DNA of 64,000 nucleotides from Pseudoalteromonas sp. FUC4 (lineage in GTDB: Bacteria > Pseudomonadota > Gammaproteobacteria > Enterobacterales > Alteromonadaceae), in NCBI RefSeq assembly GCF_008370255.1, contig NZ_SEUI01000001.1, positions 1,223,837 to 1,287,836 of the forward strand. The letters are read 5' to 3'. This document shows, one piece after another, positions 26,022 through 34,014 of this stretch. How positions within the stretch are numbered: the stretch's first letter is position 1; every line of letters begins with the position of its first letter. The notes below the pieces were generated by a model. That model worked only from the letters and a program-made list of their open reading frames with translations, did no database searches and was not told the DNA's origin. The position numbers and the translations under genes were made by a program.

Positions 26022-26185
26022 GCATAATTTACATCTTGATCCCCATTGCTATTTTGTTTGTCATTATTGCTATAGGCGTTTTCTTTTGGGCCGTAAAAAG
26101 TGAGCAGTTTTCTGATTTAAACAAGCAAGGTCATAGTATTTTGTTTGAAGACGACAAAGAGCAACATAACAAAAGTAATGATTGA
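26018..26185 (+). CDS. ccoS: cbb3 oxidase assembly protein CcoS
   Basis: Small 55-residue protein, easily missed because of its size. It begins MSIIYILIPIAILFVIIAIG, a single membrane helix, continues FFWAVKSEQFSDLNKQG, the conserved CcoS signature, and ends in an acidic tail. The ATG overlaps the ccoI stop (ATGA) and its stop overlaps the next gene by 8 nt. CcoS is needed for cofactor maturation of the oxidase in other bacteria. Confidence 0.92.
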   Translation: MSIIYILIPIAILFVIIAIGVFFWAVKSEQFSDLNKQGHSILFEDDKEQHNKSND

Positions 26186-26849
26186 TCCTCTTTATATTAG
26201 CGCTTTTTTAATGGGCCTAATTGGTAGTGGCCATTGCATTGCTATGTGTGGCGGTATTGCAAGCTCATTACAACTGGCAAGTGATAAACGCAAAACATTT
26301 ACGTATTCATTTGCCTATAATATCGGGCGTGCACTGAGCTACATGGCAGCAGGCGCACTTGTTGCAGGAATTAGTAGCCAATTTGCTAGGCAAAACACAT
26401 CTTTTTCTTTGGCACTTTCATTCATTGCAGCTATTTTTATGCTCCTCGTTGGCGTATATATAATGCGCTTAGGGCCCACTTTGCAATGGCTTGAAAAGGC
26501 TGGTAAAACCCTAGTGTGGCAGCATATTGTTAAGCTCAACAAATACTTAATGCCTATTAACTCTCCTTTTAAAGCCCTAGGTTACGGTGCTTTATGGGGA
26601 TGGCTTCCATGTGGACTTGTTTACTCAGCACTTACATGGGCGATGACTAGCCCAAGTGCCCTAGGCGGTGCTTTAGTTATGCTTTGTTTTGCTTTGGGTA
26701 CTTTTCCCGCAATGATCACATTAGGCGTTACCGCACAAAAACTAAATAGTATTATTAACCACCCTTGGACCCGAATTGTATTGGGTAGTGTTATAATCTG
26801 GTATGGTATCTACTTATTGATAATTGCAACTGATAAGCTGATACAATAA
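26178..26849 (+). CDS. TauE/SafE-like (DsbD-type transmembrane) family protein
   Basis: Integral membrane protein of 223 residues with about six helices. The first helix holds the conserved GLIGSGHCIAMCGGIASSL with two Cys in a CxxxC arrangement, and a later helix has WGWLPCGLVYSALTWA, the pattern of the DsbD-like/'sulfite exporter TauE/SafE' family found beside cbb3 assembly genes. Its role is probably copper or thiol handling for oxidase maturation, not sulfite export. I start at ATG 26178, inside ccoS; the longer frame reading from 26145 lies wholly within ccoS. Confidence 0.85.
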   Translation: MIDPLYISAFLMGLIGSGHCIAMCGGIASSLQLASDKRKTFTYSFAYNIGRALSYMAAGALVAGISSQFARQNTSFSLALSFIAAIFMLLVGVYIMRLGPTLQWLEKAGKTLVWQHIVKLNKYLMPINSPFKALGYGALWGWLPCGLVYSALTWAMTSPSALGGALVMLCFALGTFPAMITLGVTAQKLNSIINHPWTRIVLGSVIIWYGIYLLIIATDKLIQ

Positions 26850-26919
26850 TCTATTCGCAGTATTAACCTTTTATGGTTATTTTGCAGTCGTGTGTATAAA
26901 AATTTAAACGGATTAAATT

Positions 26920-27657
26920 ATGGATTTCTCTCAAAGTCGCGCTAAAGGTAATTGTGCTATTAGCTGTAATAACTGCAGTATTAGTCAATTGTGTTTGCCA
27001 TTTTCACTTAATGGCCAAGAAATGGATAAGCTTGACGAAATTATTGAGCGAAAAAAACCACTGCATAAAGGCGACTATCTATTTGAATCAGGCGAACCGC
27101 TGCAAGCTATTTATGCGGTACGCTCTGGCTCATTTAAATCGTACACATTATCAGAGCAAGGCGATGAACAAATTACTGGTTTTCATTTAGCGGGTGACTT
27201 AGTAGGTTTTGACGCAATAAGCAAAATGACGCATCAAAGCTTTTCGCAAGCGCTAGAAACGTCAATGGTATGCGAAATTCCATTTGACACGCTTGATGAA
27301 CTTGCTGGTAAATTACCAAAACTTCGCCAACAAATAATGCGTTTAATGAGCAGCGAAATTACATACGATCAAGAAATGCTGTTATTACTTAATAAAAAAT
27401 CAGCAGAAGAGCGCCTAGCTAGTTTTATTTATAACTTATCTGAGCGTTTTGGCGAGCGTGGTTTTTCACGTAAGGAATTTAGATTTACGATGACTCGCGG
27501 TGAAATAGGTAACTACTTAGGCCTAACTGTGGAAACGATTAGTCGTTTATTAAGTCGTTTTCAAAAAGCCGACTTAATTAAAGTGGAAGGTAAATTTATT
27601 ACAATTTTAGATAATGATGCCTTAGCTAAAACGGCAGCAATCGTTAAGCCTCGCTAA
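26920..27657 (+). CDS. fnr: FNR-family oxygen-sensing transcription factor
   Basis: Cytoplasmic CRP/FNR regulator of 245 residues (EtrA in Shewanella). The N-terminal cluster Cys 16, 19 and 25 ([11 protein letters not shown]) plus the internal Cys near 118 (SMVCEIPF) are the four ligands of the oxygen-labile 4Fe-4S cluster. A cyclic-nucleotide-like fold follows, and the C-terminal helix-turn-helix contains [20 protein letters not shown], with the E-SR recognition residues for TTGAT sites. It stands alone with its own 70-bp leader after the oxidase assembly genes. Confidence 0.96.
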   Translation: MDFSQSRAKGNCAISCNNCSISQLCLPFSLNGQEMDKLDEIIERKKPLHKGDYLFESGEPLQAIYAVRSGSFKSYTLSEQGDEQITGFHLAGDLVGFDAISKMTHQSFSQALETSMVCEIPFDTLDELAGKLPKLRQQIMRLMSSEITYDQEMLLLLNKKSAEERLASFIYNLSERFGERGFSRKEFRFTMTRGEIGNYLGLTVETISRLLSRFQKADLIKVEGKFITILDNDALAKTAAIVKPR

Positions 27658-27760
27658 ATTAAATAGTTTGATTTAGAACAACAATTTATATGCTACCCCT
27701 TTAACTGTTTTATATTTGCGTTACACTAATTGTACACCCGTTAGGCAAATGGAGTAGCAT

Positions 27761-28693
27761 ATGAACACTATTAAACGCATTATTGCGGTTATTGACCCTA
27801 CCAAAGACGATCAACACGGTTTATCACGTTCAATAGACTTAGCCAAAAAGTCTGGCGCAAGTATTACCGCCTTTATGACGGTTTACGACTTCTCTTATGA
27901 AATGACAACGATGTTATCTGGCGATGAACGCGAAGCAATGCGTGATGCCGTACTAAAAGATCGCCAGCTATGGCTTAACGATTTAGTTTCTCCTTACAAA
28001 GATATAAATATTGACACCCAAGTGGTTTGGCATAACCGCCCTTATGAGGCCATAATCGATACTGTAATTGATCAAAAGTACGATTTAGTAATTAAAGGCA
28101 CACATCAACATGGTGCACTTAAATCCGTTATTTTCACCCCTACCGACTGGCACTTAGTACGAAAATGCCCTGCCCCGGTGTTGTTTGTTAAAGAAATGGC
28201 ATGGCCAGCAAACGGAAATATTTTAGCCGCTGTAAATGCAGTTAGTGAAAACGAAGAACATGTGGCACTTAATAAACGGGTAATTAAAGACGCACAATTT
28301 TTATGTGAACTTGCCAACGCAAAACTTAATTTAGTTAATGCCTACCCCGCTACACCGATTAATATAGCAATCGAAATCCCTGAGTTTAACCCAGGACTTT
28401 ATAACGAATCAGTTAAAAAACACCACATTGAATCAACCAATGCACTTGCTGCTGAGTTTAATTTAAGCCAAGAGCAATGTTTTATTGAAGAAGGCCTACC
28501 AGAGGATGTAATCCCTGATGTAGCAAAGCGGTTAAATAGTGAATTAGTAGTTATTGGTACCGTTGGTCGTACAGGCTTAAGTGCCGCTCTTGTTGGGAAT
28601 ACAGCAGAGCATGTGATTGATAGCCTTGACTGCGATGTACTGGCACTCAAGCCCGATGGTTACGTAAGCCCGTTGGCAAAGAAACTAGATTAA
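27761..28693 (+). CDS. uspE: universal stress protein E (tandem Usp domains)
   Basis: Cytoplasmic stress protein of 310 residues made of two Usp folds. The first (residues 1-150) opens with RIIAVIDPTKDDQ; the second ends with VIGTVGRTGLSAALVGNTAE, close to the G-2x-G-9x-G nucleotide-binding element. Adjacent to fnr, as in E. coli and Shewanella. GGAG lies 7 nt before the ATG. Confidence 0.93.
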   Translation: MNTIKRIIAVIDPTKDDQHGLSRSIDLAKKSGASITAFMTVYDFSYEMTTMLSGDEREAMRDAVLKDRQLWLNDLVSPYKDINIDTQVVWHNRPYEAIIDTVIDQKYDLVIKGTHQHGALKSVIFTPTDWHLVRKCPAPVLFVKEMAWPANGNILAAVNAVSENEEHVALNKRVIKDAQFLCELANAKLNLVNAYPATPINIAIEIPEFNPGLYNESVKKHHIESTNALAAEFNLSQEQCFIEEGLPEDVIPDVAKRLNSELVVIGTVGRTGLSAALVGNTAEHVIDSLDCDVLALKPDGYVSPLAKKLD

Positions 28694-28846
28694 TTAAAAA
28701 TTTAGCTAGTAACAAACTGGATGTTACTTGCTAAAAATACCGTGTTTAATTACATCCTAAACTCGCATATTCAGGTGGTTTGGGTATAATACGCCCCTTT
28801 ATTTTTAGCAAATAACTTTGCTGTATTGTTTTACTAGGGGGCGTAA

Positions 28847-29761
28847 TTGTCACACTCAGATCAAGCTAAAGCTCAATTTAACTTAAATAAGCTACAAAAG
28901 CGTTTACGTCGCCAAACTGGTCAAGCCGTTATGGACTTCAATATGATTGAAGAAGGTGACCGTATAATGGTGTGTTTATCAGGTGGCAAAGACAGCTACA
29001 CAATGCTTGAAATGCTTCAACATTTGAAACGTGTAGCACCTATAAAGTTTGATCTCGTTGTTGTAAACCTAGATCAAAAACAACCAGGTTTTCCTGAGCA
29101 TGTTTTACCCCAGTATCTTGATAAATTAAATGTTGAATACAAAATTGTAGAAGAAGATACCTACAGTATTGTTACTGATATTATTCCTGAAGGTAAAACA
29201 ACCTGTTCACTTTGCTCACGACTGCGTCGTGGTATTTTATACCGCACAGCAAATGAGTTAGGCGCAACTAAAATAGCCCTTGGCCACCATCGTGATGACA
29301 TGATTGAAACGTTGTTTTTAAATATGTTTTACGGTGGAAAACTAAAAAGTATGCCGGCTAAATTAATGAGTGATAACGGCGAGCATATGGTTATTCGCCC
29401 ACTTGCGTACTGTAAAGAAAGCGATATAAGCCAATACGCATTTGCGCAAGGTTATCCAATTATTCCGTGTAACCTATGTGGTTCGCAAGAAAACCTACAG
29501 CGTAAACATACAAAAGCAATGCTCGCTAAATGGGATGCTGAGCACCCAGGCCGTATTGAGAGTATTTTTACAGCAATGCAAAACGTCGTGCCTTCACACT
29601 TAGCTGATGCTGATTTGTTTGATTTTAAAAACTTACAAACAGGTGAAGTCATTGATGGTGGCGATATAGCTCTTGATAAGCCAGACATTCCTAAAGTGCC
29701 TGTTACTAATGAGCTTGAAGAACAAGAAGCGCCAAGTGTAGTTACTATCAATCTAAGCTAA
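28847..29761 (+). CDS. ttcA: tRNA 2-thiocytidine(32) synthetase
   Basis: Thiolates C32 of certain tRNAs using ATP and an iron-sulfur cluster. The 304 residues show the PP-loop [10 protein letters not shown] near residues 45-54 and the two CxxC motifs [11 protein letters not shown] and [14 protein letters not shown]. The start is a TTG codon at 28847, supported by a very strong AGGGGG 6 nt upstream; the first internal Met is 28 residues later and would remove conserved sequence. A long perfect palindrome closes the gene. Confidence 0.95.
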   Translation: MSHSDQAKAQFNLNKLQKRLRRQTGQAVMDFNMIEEGDRIMVCLSGGKDSYTMLEMLQHLKRVAPIKFDLVVVNLDQKQPGFPEHVLPQYLDKLNVEYKIVEEDTYSIVTDIIPEGKTTCSLCSRLRRGILYRTANELGATKIALGHHRDDMIETLFLNMFYGGKLKSMPAKLMSDNGEHMVIRPLAYCKESDISQYAFAQGYPIIPCNLCGSQENLQRKHTKAMLAKWDAEHPGRIESIFTAMQNVVPSHLADADLFDFKNLQTGEVIDGGDIALDKPDIPKVPVTNELEEQEAPSVVTINLS

Positions 29762-29762
29762 C

Positions 29763-29804
29763 AAATTTAAGGGGGTTGTATTTATATACAACCCCCTTAA
29801 ATTT
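29763..29804. terminator. 42-bp perfect palindrome, bidirectional terminator
   Basis: A 19-bp perfect stem (AAATTTAAGGGGGTTGTAT and its complement) with a 4-nt loop, directly after the ttcA stop and 26 nt before the end of the convergent gene. The stem ends in AAATTT so either strand ends in a short U-rich tract. Confidence 0.8.
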
Positions 29805-29829
29805 ACCAATTCAGCATTGCGTTGTCTTT

Positions 29830-30891
29830 TTAACTCTCAGCTAAGCCTTGTAAAAATTCCAAACTTAACTTTTCTTGTGCATTAGTCTGATACGGCAACT
29901 GCTGTAAACTGTCGTACGAAAAATCGTTTATATCAAAATGGCTTATTTCACTATTCCCAAAGCTGTTACGCTCACCTGGGCTTGGCGACATTCTTTCTAT
30001 TACAAAGTCACTTAAGCGCATATCGGTAACGCCCTTAGGTAATACTGACCAATGAGCTTTTAAGTCTACGGTTTGGCTCCCTTGTGTTAAGCGTCCCTTA
30101 GATACCAAATGGGCAAGTGGTGTATCACCACTATATAAATTCGCCCTAACACGATACAAACCACTTTTTATCACCGTTAAATTAGCTGGCATAACCATGT
30201 TTTCATTTTGAGCATAAGCAATTTCAAAACCTGTTAAAGTAGCACTTGGCGGCATATATTGAATTTGCGCAACTACGGGGACTTTTTTACCGTCAACATC
30301 GCCCTGCACATACACCTGTAAACTACGAGGGTAATCTTCATCTTCTTTAAATGTAATAATTGCCTCACCGTCACGCGCATTGCCCGTATGGGTATTTAAT
30401 ACTTCCTTTGTATCAGTATTTGCAAGTTCAACGACCACTTTACCAAGCCCTTGAGCGCTTACCTTTATTGTTATTTTTTCTGGATATACAAAACGATATT
30501 GTTTGAGACTTACCGTTAAAGCATCGCCGCTTTCACCTATGGGGCTCGACACAGGATAAAACTGATTTGGCTTTAATCGATCTTCATCTAAAGGACTTAA
30601 AGGTTGAGAATAAGGAGGAAACTTAAGTGCACTTTCGTATTGCATCACCACTTGCTGCGCTGCTTTTGTTAGGTCTTCATTAAACGCAATTTGCTTTTTT
30701 GATTGTGGTTTTTTAGCTTTAGGCACATCTATAGGGATCACTTTTACAGGCGATAAGTCAGCTGCGTTCGCGCTGTGTTTAATCTGTGGTTTTATTGGCT
30801 CAGCAACTTTATGAGCATCATTTTTACCAGTAAACCATAGCGAGAATAAAAAAGTGCTAATAATTAAAGCAACGACATAAAATTTTTTCAT
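29830..30891 (-). CDS. membrane-anchored protein of unknown function, lipase partner
   Basis: Protein of 353 residues with an N-terminal uncleaved-looking membrane anchor (FYVVALIISTFLFSLWFTG), a charged linker rich in Lys and Pro (residues 30-75), and two likely beta-sandwich modules. The second contains SGLYRVRANLYSGDTPLAHL, which resembles Ig-like 'anchor' domains seen on secreted hydrolases. It follows the lipase-like gene by 55 nt on the same strand with a hairpin between them, so it is probably an envelope partner of that enzyme. No catalytic motif is seen, and it does not resemble LipB-type foldases. Confidence 0.75.
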   Translation of the reverse strand: MKKFYVVALIISTFLFSLWFTGKNDAHKVAEPIKPQIKHSANAADLSPVKVIPIDVPKAKKPQSKKQIAFNEDLTKAAQQVVMQYESALKFPPYSQPLSPLDEDRLKPNQFYPVSSPIGESGDALTVSLKQYRFVYPEKITIKVSAQGLGKVVVELANTDTKEVLNTHTGNARDGEAIITFKEDEDYPRSLQVYVQGDVDGKKVPVVAQIQYMPPSATLTGFEIAYAQNENMVMPANLTVIKSGLYRVRANLYSGDTPLAHLVSKGRLTQGSQTVDLKAHWSVLPKGVTDMRLSDFVIERMSPSPGERNSFGNSEISHFDINDFSYDSLQQLPYQTNAQEKLSLEFLQGLAES

Positions 30892-30910
30892 TTTTATATT
30901 TCAATCTTTT

Positions 30911-30943
30911 ATAAGGCGTATAGTTTTTAACTACACGCCTTAT
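30911..30943 (-). other. intercistronic hairpin between lipase-like gene and its partner
   Basis: ATAAGGCGT / ACGCCTTAT, a perfect 9-bp outer stem, with an inner AGTT/AACT pairing. It begins 4 nt after the lipase stop and lies before the ribosome site of the next gene. No T run follows on the minus strand, so it is more like a processing or stabilising element that would set different levels for the two products. Confidence 0.6.
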
Positions 30944-30946
30944 ATG

Positions 30947-32017
30947 TTATGGAATCACATTATAAATAAGTGCTGATGCACTTAAATTATTTGAATCCTT
31001 AATATAACGATATTGTTTTTTCCAAAACCAACTACCTGTAGTTTTATCAAACGTATTAAAACCTACAGTGTCACCTTCAACATTTACGTTATTCATGGCT
31101 ATTGTGACATTACCTTTACGCTGCGCGTTATGTATTTCGTTATGGCTATAACTGTCACTCATCATCATTGGATAATGATTTGGCATAAAGCTACTAACAG
31201 CATCACCTTGCGATTTTAAATGGCCATCTGTATCAATACTGCTGCTACAACTTCCAAACGAGCCAGCCGAACTTGCACCACATGAAGAGTGCGATGCCAC
31301 AACCGAATCATCATTACCTTTTAAAAATCCACCTGTTAAACCTAAATACGCATTACCATCTGCCACAAAACGTAACCTAGGTGTACGTGCATCAGGAAAT
31401 GGCGATATTTTACGGGCATTATTCACTTTTAAATCGTGCAATACGCCAACTGCTTCGGTTACATCGCTCCCTAGCCACCATTTGAGTGCTGCATCGACCG
31501 CAAAGTTCCACGATGCGCCAGTTAAAGCACTAACTGCTACATCAGCCAGCTCACTTCCACCGCCCGCGCCTGCTAAATCAAACGTCGCAACAATATTAAG
31601 CGGCTGTAAGCCTGCGTTTTCTAACCAGTTTTCTTGGTTATCAATAATATGGCGTGCAACTAAGTCGCCTGTTGAATGTGTTACAAATACACAGCCATCA
31701 CTGCATAAATTAGAGCGCGAAATTTGTTTTAACTTTGGCCACACCCAATCGGTAGCAATTTTTCCTTCAATACGCTCATAAGCAGGCCAATCAATTCGCT
31801 CATCTGCACGATTATTCCAGTACGATTGCCAATATGTTTCACCGTCATTAATTACATCACTACCCGACTTATTTGTTATTTGCGAGGTTTGTAACCCGTG
31901 AATTAATATAATTTTGTAGTCTTTACTCGCTGCAGAAAAGCTCATTAGCATAGCAAGCCCAGCACCAATTAGATGACTTGGTTTAATTAATGTGTGTGTG
32001 CGTTTTGTATTGTTCAT
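30947..32017 (-). CDS. secreted alpha/beta hydrolase, lipase-like
   Basis: Exported hydrolase of 356 residues. A signal peptide (about residues 12-32, LIGAGLAMLMSFSAAS) precedes KIILIHGLQTSQ, the oxyanion-hole HG strand, and VTHSTGDLVARHI, a nucleophile elbow with Ser in HSTGD instead of the commoner GHSxG. A catalytic Asp and His further on are plausible (PDARTPRLRFVADG, MPNHYPMM). Several Cys (SCGASSAGSFGSCSS) may form a disulfide. AAGGA lies 7 nt before the ATG. Lipase or esterase activity is inferred from fold motifs; substrate unknown. Confidence 0.82.
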   Translation of the reverse strand: MNNTKRTHTLIKPSHLIGAGLAMLMSFSAASKDYKIILIHGLQTSQITNKSGSDVINDGETYWQSYWNNRADERIDWPAYERIEGKIATDWVWPKLKQISRSNLCSDGCVFVTHSTGDLVARHIIDNQENWLENAGLQPLNIVATFDLAGAGGGSELADVAVSALTGASWNFAVDAALKWWLGSDVTEAVGVLHDLKVNNARKISPFPDARTPRLRFVADGNAYLGLTGGFLKGNDDSVVASHSSCGASSAGSFGSCSSSIDTDGHLKSQGDAVSSFMPNHYPMMMSDSYSHNEIHNAQRKGNVTIAMNNVNVEGDTVGFNTFDKTTGSWFWKKQYRYIKDSNNLSASALIYNVIP

Positions 32018-32304
32018 ACAATTCCTTAATGTTGTGTACTTAATATTTTATTATCATTTAAGGTATTCATACTAGGGCTTGTCAGCCTTGGCGTTCAACA
32101 GTATTAGGAACAAAGAACAAAAATGCAACAACTTATTATCATTTAAAAAGATGGAGAAACTTATTACCTATTATTTAATGGGTTAATAAAGAATAGTTGT
32201 TAAATTTAAAATTATCAGAGGTGTTTCGAGAGTAATATTGAGGGGGGATTAAGTTGAGCGGACACCGGTAAAGGTGCTCGCTTTAGAATAAGGACTTAAC
32301 TAAT

Positions 32305-33630
32305 CTAGCCGTTAGCTTTGAGTTCACTGGTAAATTGCCCAATCGCATTCACAACTTCTTGTGCACCTTGTTGGATCTCTTGCATCACTTCACCAGATTC
32401 TTTAGATAACGCCAAGCCTTGCTCTGCTTTTTCTTTACCTTTTTCTATTACAGCCACCGTATTTTGGGTTTGTGATTGGTTGCGCTGTACTACTTCTACA
32501 ATTTCTTCTGTTGCTTTTGATGTACGCGATGCAAGCAATCTAACTTCGTCAGCGACAACAGCAAAACCTCGACCTTGCTCTCCAGCTCTAGCTGCTTCAA
32601 TTGCGGCATTCAACGCTAATAAATTTGTTTGCTCAGCAATGCTACTAATGCTTTGTACAATACTCGATATTTGTTGCGACTGCTGATCAAGCGCTGATAT
32701 TTCACTTGCAGCTTGCTCCATGTTAATAGCCAGCTCGGTCATGACTGCAACCGTATCTTGTATAACGATCGCGCCTTGCTCTGCTTTTTTATCAGTTTGG
32801 GTTGAAGTGCTATAAGCAATTTCGGCAGCCTGAGATATCGCAATTTCTTGATTTACTTGCTCTGTAATAACAGTTGCAAACTTCATTACTTTATAAAGCT
32901 CATTCGCGTCATTTGAGATTGGGTTATATGACGCTTCTAACCATACAACATTGCCATATTTATCAACACGCTTAAAGCGCTCCGCTATAAACTGGCCTTC
33001 TCTTAATTTAGCCCAAAACTGTTGATACTCTTGGGAATTATACTCTGAAGCTTCACAAAATGTGCGATGGTGTTTTCCTATTAATTCACTTTCTTGATAA
33101 CCCATTGCTGATAAAAACTGCTCATTTGCTTTTAAAACATGGCCTTCTAAATCAAATTCAATTACTGCCATAGAGCGATATATCGCTTTAATAGTATCGC
33201 TTTGTTCGCGAGAGGCTGTGATTGTTTTGGTTAAATCACTCGCGAATATAGAGAAATAAAGAAGCTGATCTTGCTCACCTTTCACCGGGTGTACAATTAA
33301 GCGTAGCCACTCTGCTTCGCCATCAAAACGAGTAATTTGTAATGTCCCCCCCCAATGGCCTTCGGCTTTAATTGCTTGTTGTAAGCTTGCAAAATCTTTA
33401 GATTGGCGTGATTGCTCAGTAATAAAGTCATTAAAGGGATTATTGGTTAACGTATCTTCGTCATAGCCAAGCTTTTGCAAAAATAAATCATTGGCATGAG
33501 AAATACGCCCATCATAAAGGATATTAACAACTAGCATCTCTCGGTAAAGCCCTTCCCACACTTGTTGTAACGGATAGAGTTCTGCTTTTAAAGAGGCTAT
33601 TTCATTTTGCTTATTTTTAGAAAAAAACAT
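32305..33630 (-). CDS. soluble methyl-accepting chemotaxis protein with two PAS domains
   Basis: Cytoplasmic chemoreceptor of 441 residues without membrane segments or HAMP. Two PAS domains (about 25-135 and 150-270, the second with [15 protein letters not shown]) are followed by a short MCP signalling domain whose tip reads [20 protein letters not shown] and [18 protein letters not shown]. The pattern is that of BdlA/Aer-like energy or redox sensors; no haem or FAD ligand can be confirmed by eye. It has no C-terminal pentapeptide for CheR. AAGGA lies 6 nt before the ATG, and the MITE-like repeat ends only 14 nt upstream. Confidence 0.92.
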   Translation of the reverse strand: MFFSKNKQNEIASLKAELYPLQQVWEGLYREMLVVNILYDGRISHANDLFLQKLGYDEDTLTNNPFNDFITEQSRQSKDFASLQQAIKAEGHWGGTLQITRFDGEAEWLRLIVHPVKGEQDQLLYFSIFASDLTKTITASREQSDTIKAIYRSMAVIEFDLEGHVLKANEQFLSAMGYQESELIGKHHRTFCEASEYNSQEYQQFWAKLREGQFIAERFKRVDKYGNVVWLEASYNPISNDANELYKVMKFATVITEQVNQEIAISQAAEIAYSTSTQTDKKAEQGAIVIQDTVAVMTELAINMEQAASEISALDQQSQQISSIVQSISSIAEQTNLLALNAAIEAARAGEQGRGFAVVADEVRLLASRTSKATEEIVEVVQRNQSQTQNTVAVIEKGKEKAEQGLALSKESGEVMQEIQQGAQEVVNAIGQFTSELKANG

Positions 33631-33644
33631 TAATATCCTTACTA

Positions 33645-33907
33645 GGGCGTGTTGACCTTTGTGGATTGAAATTTGTTCAATCTAGGGGCGATTAAATCAC
33701 GGCGCGAGGTTTGTAACCTAGTGGGCTAAGTAAAAACCGAGCAACAAAGAGTTAATCGTCCCTAGAAAGAACCCAAAGGGCAGCGTATGTTTGGTATTTA
33801 TACTACGTTATCGCCTATTTATGGGGAATACCACACTACATAGGCTCTGCCTTGCCTAAAAACCAAACACACTGCTGCAAATTCACCCACCAAAGATCAA
33901 CACGCCC
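33645..33907 (+). repeat. MITE-like element, copy B (263 bp)
   Basis: Second copy of the repeat at 3573-3836, in inverted orientation. The left end GGGCGTGTTGACCTTTGTGG and the inverted right end GGGCGTGTTGATCTTTGGTG form imperfect ~30-bp terminal inverted repeats. Internal arms CTAGGGGCGATTAA and TTAATCGTCCCTAG are near-perfect inverted partners, and TAGGC...GCCTA near 33841-33858 is another. No convincing target duplication is seen. It separates the chemoreceptor gene from any promoter upstream. Confidence 0.85.
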
Positions 33908-34014
33908 GAATACATTCAATATAAAATTAATCTTAGTATAGAAGACATTTATAATAACGCGATAAATAACAATCAGTTTGAAGCTAAATTATTAATCAAA
34001 AATTCAAACTAAGC

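Noticed and set aside
32257..32281. Hairpin-like sequence (ACACCGGTAAAGGTG) after the chemoreceptor gene
   Set aside because: The stem has internal mismatches and no T run on the minus strand, so I did not call it a terminator.
32018..32304. Repeated TTATTATCATTTAA (near 32049 and 32132) between the lipase and chemoreceptor genes
   Set aside because: Short AT-rich direct repeat in an AT-rich gap; could be chance and no gene or site depends on it.
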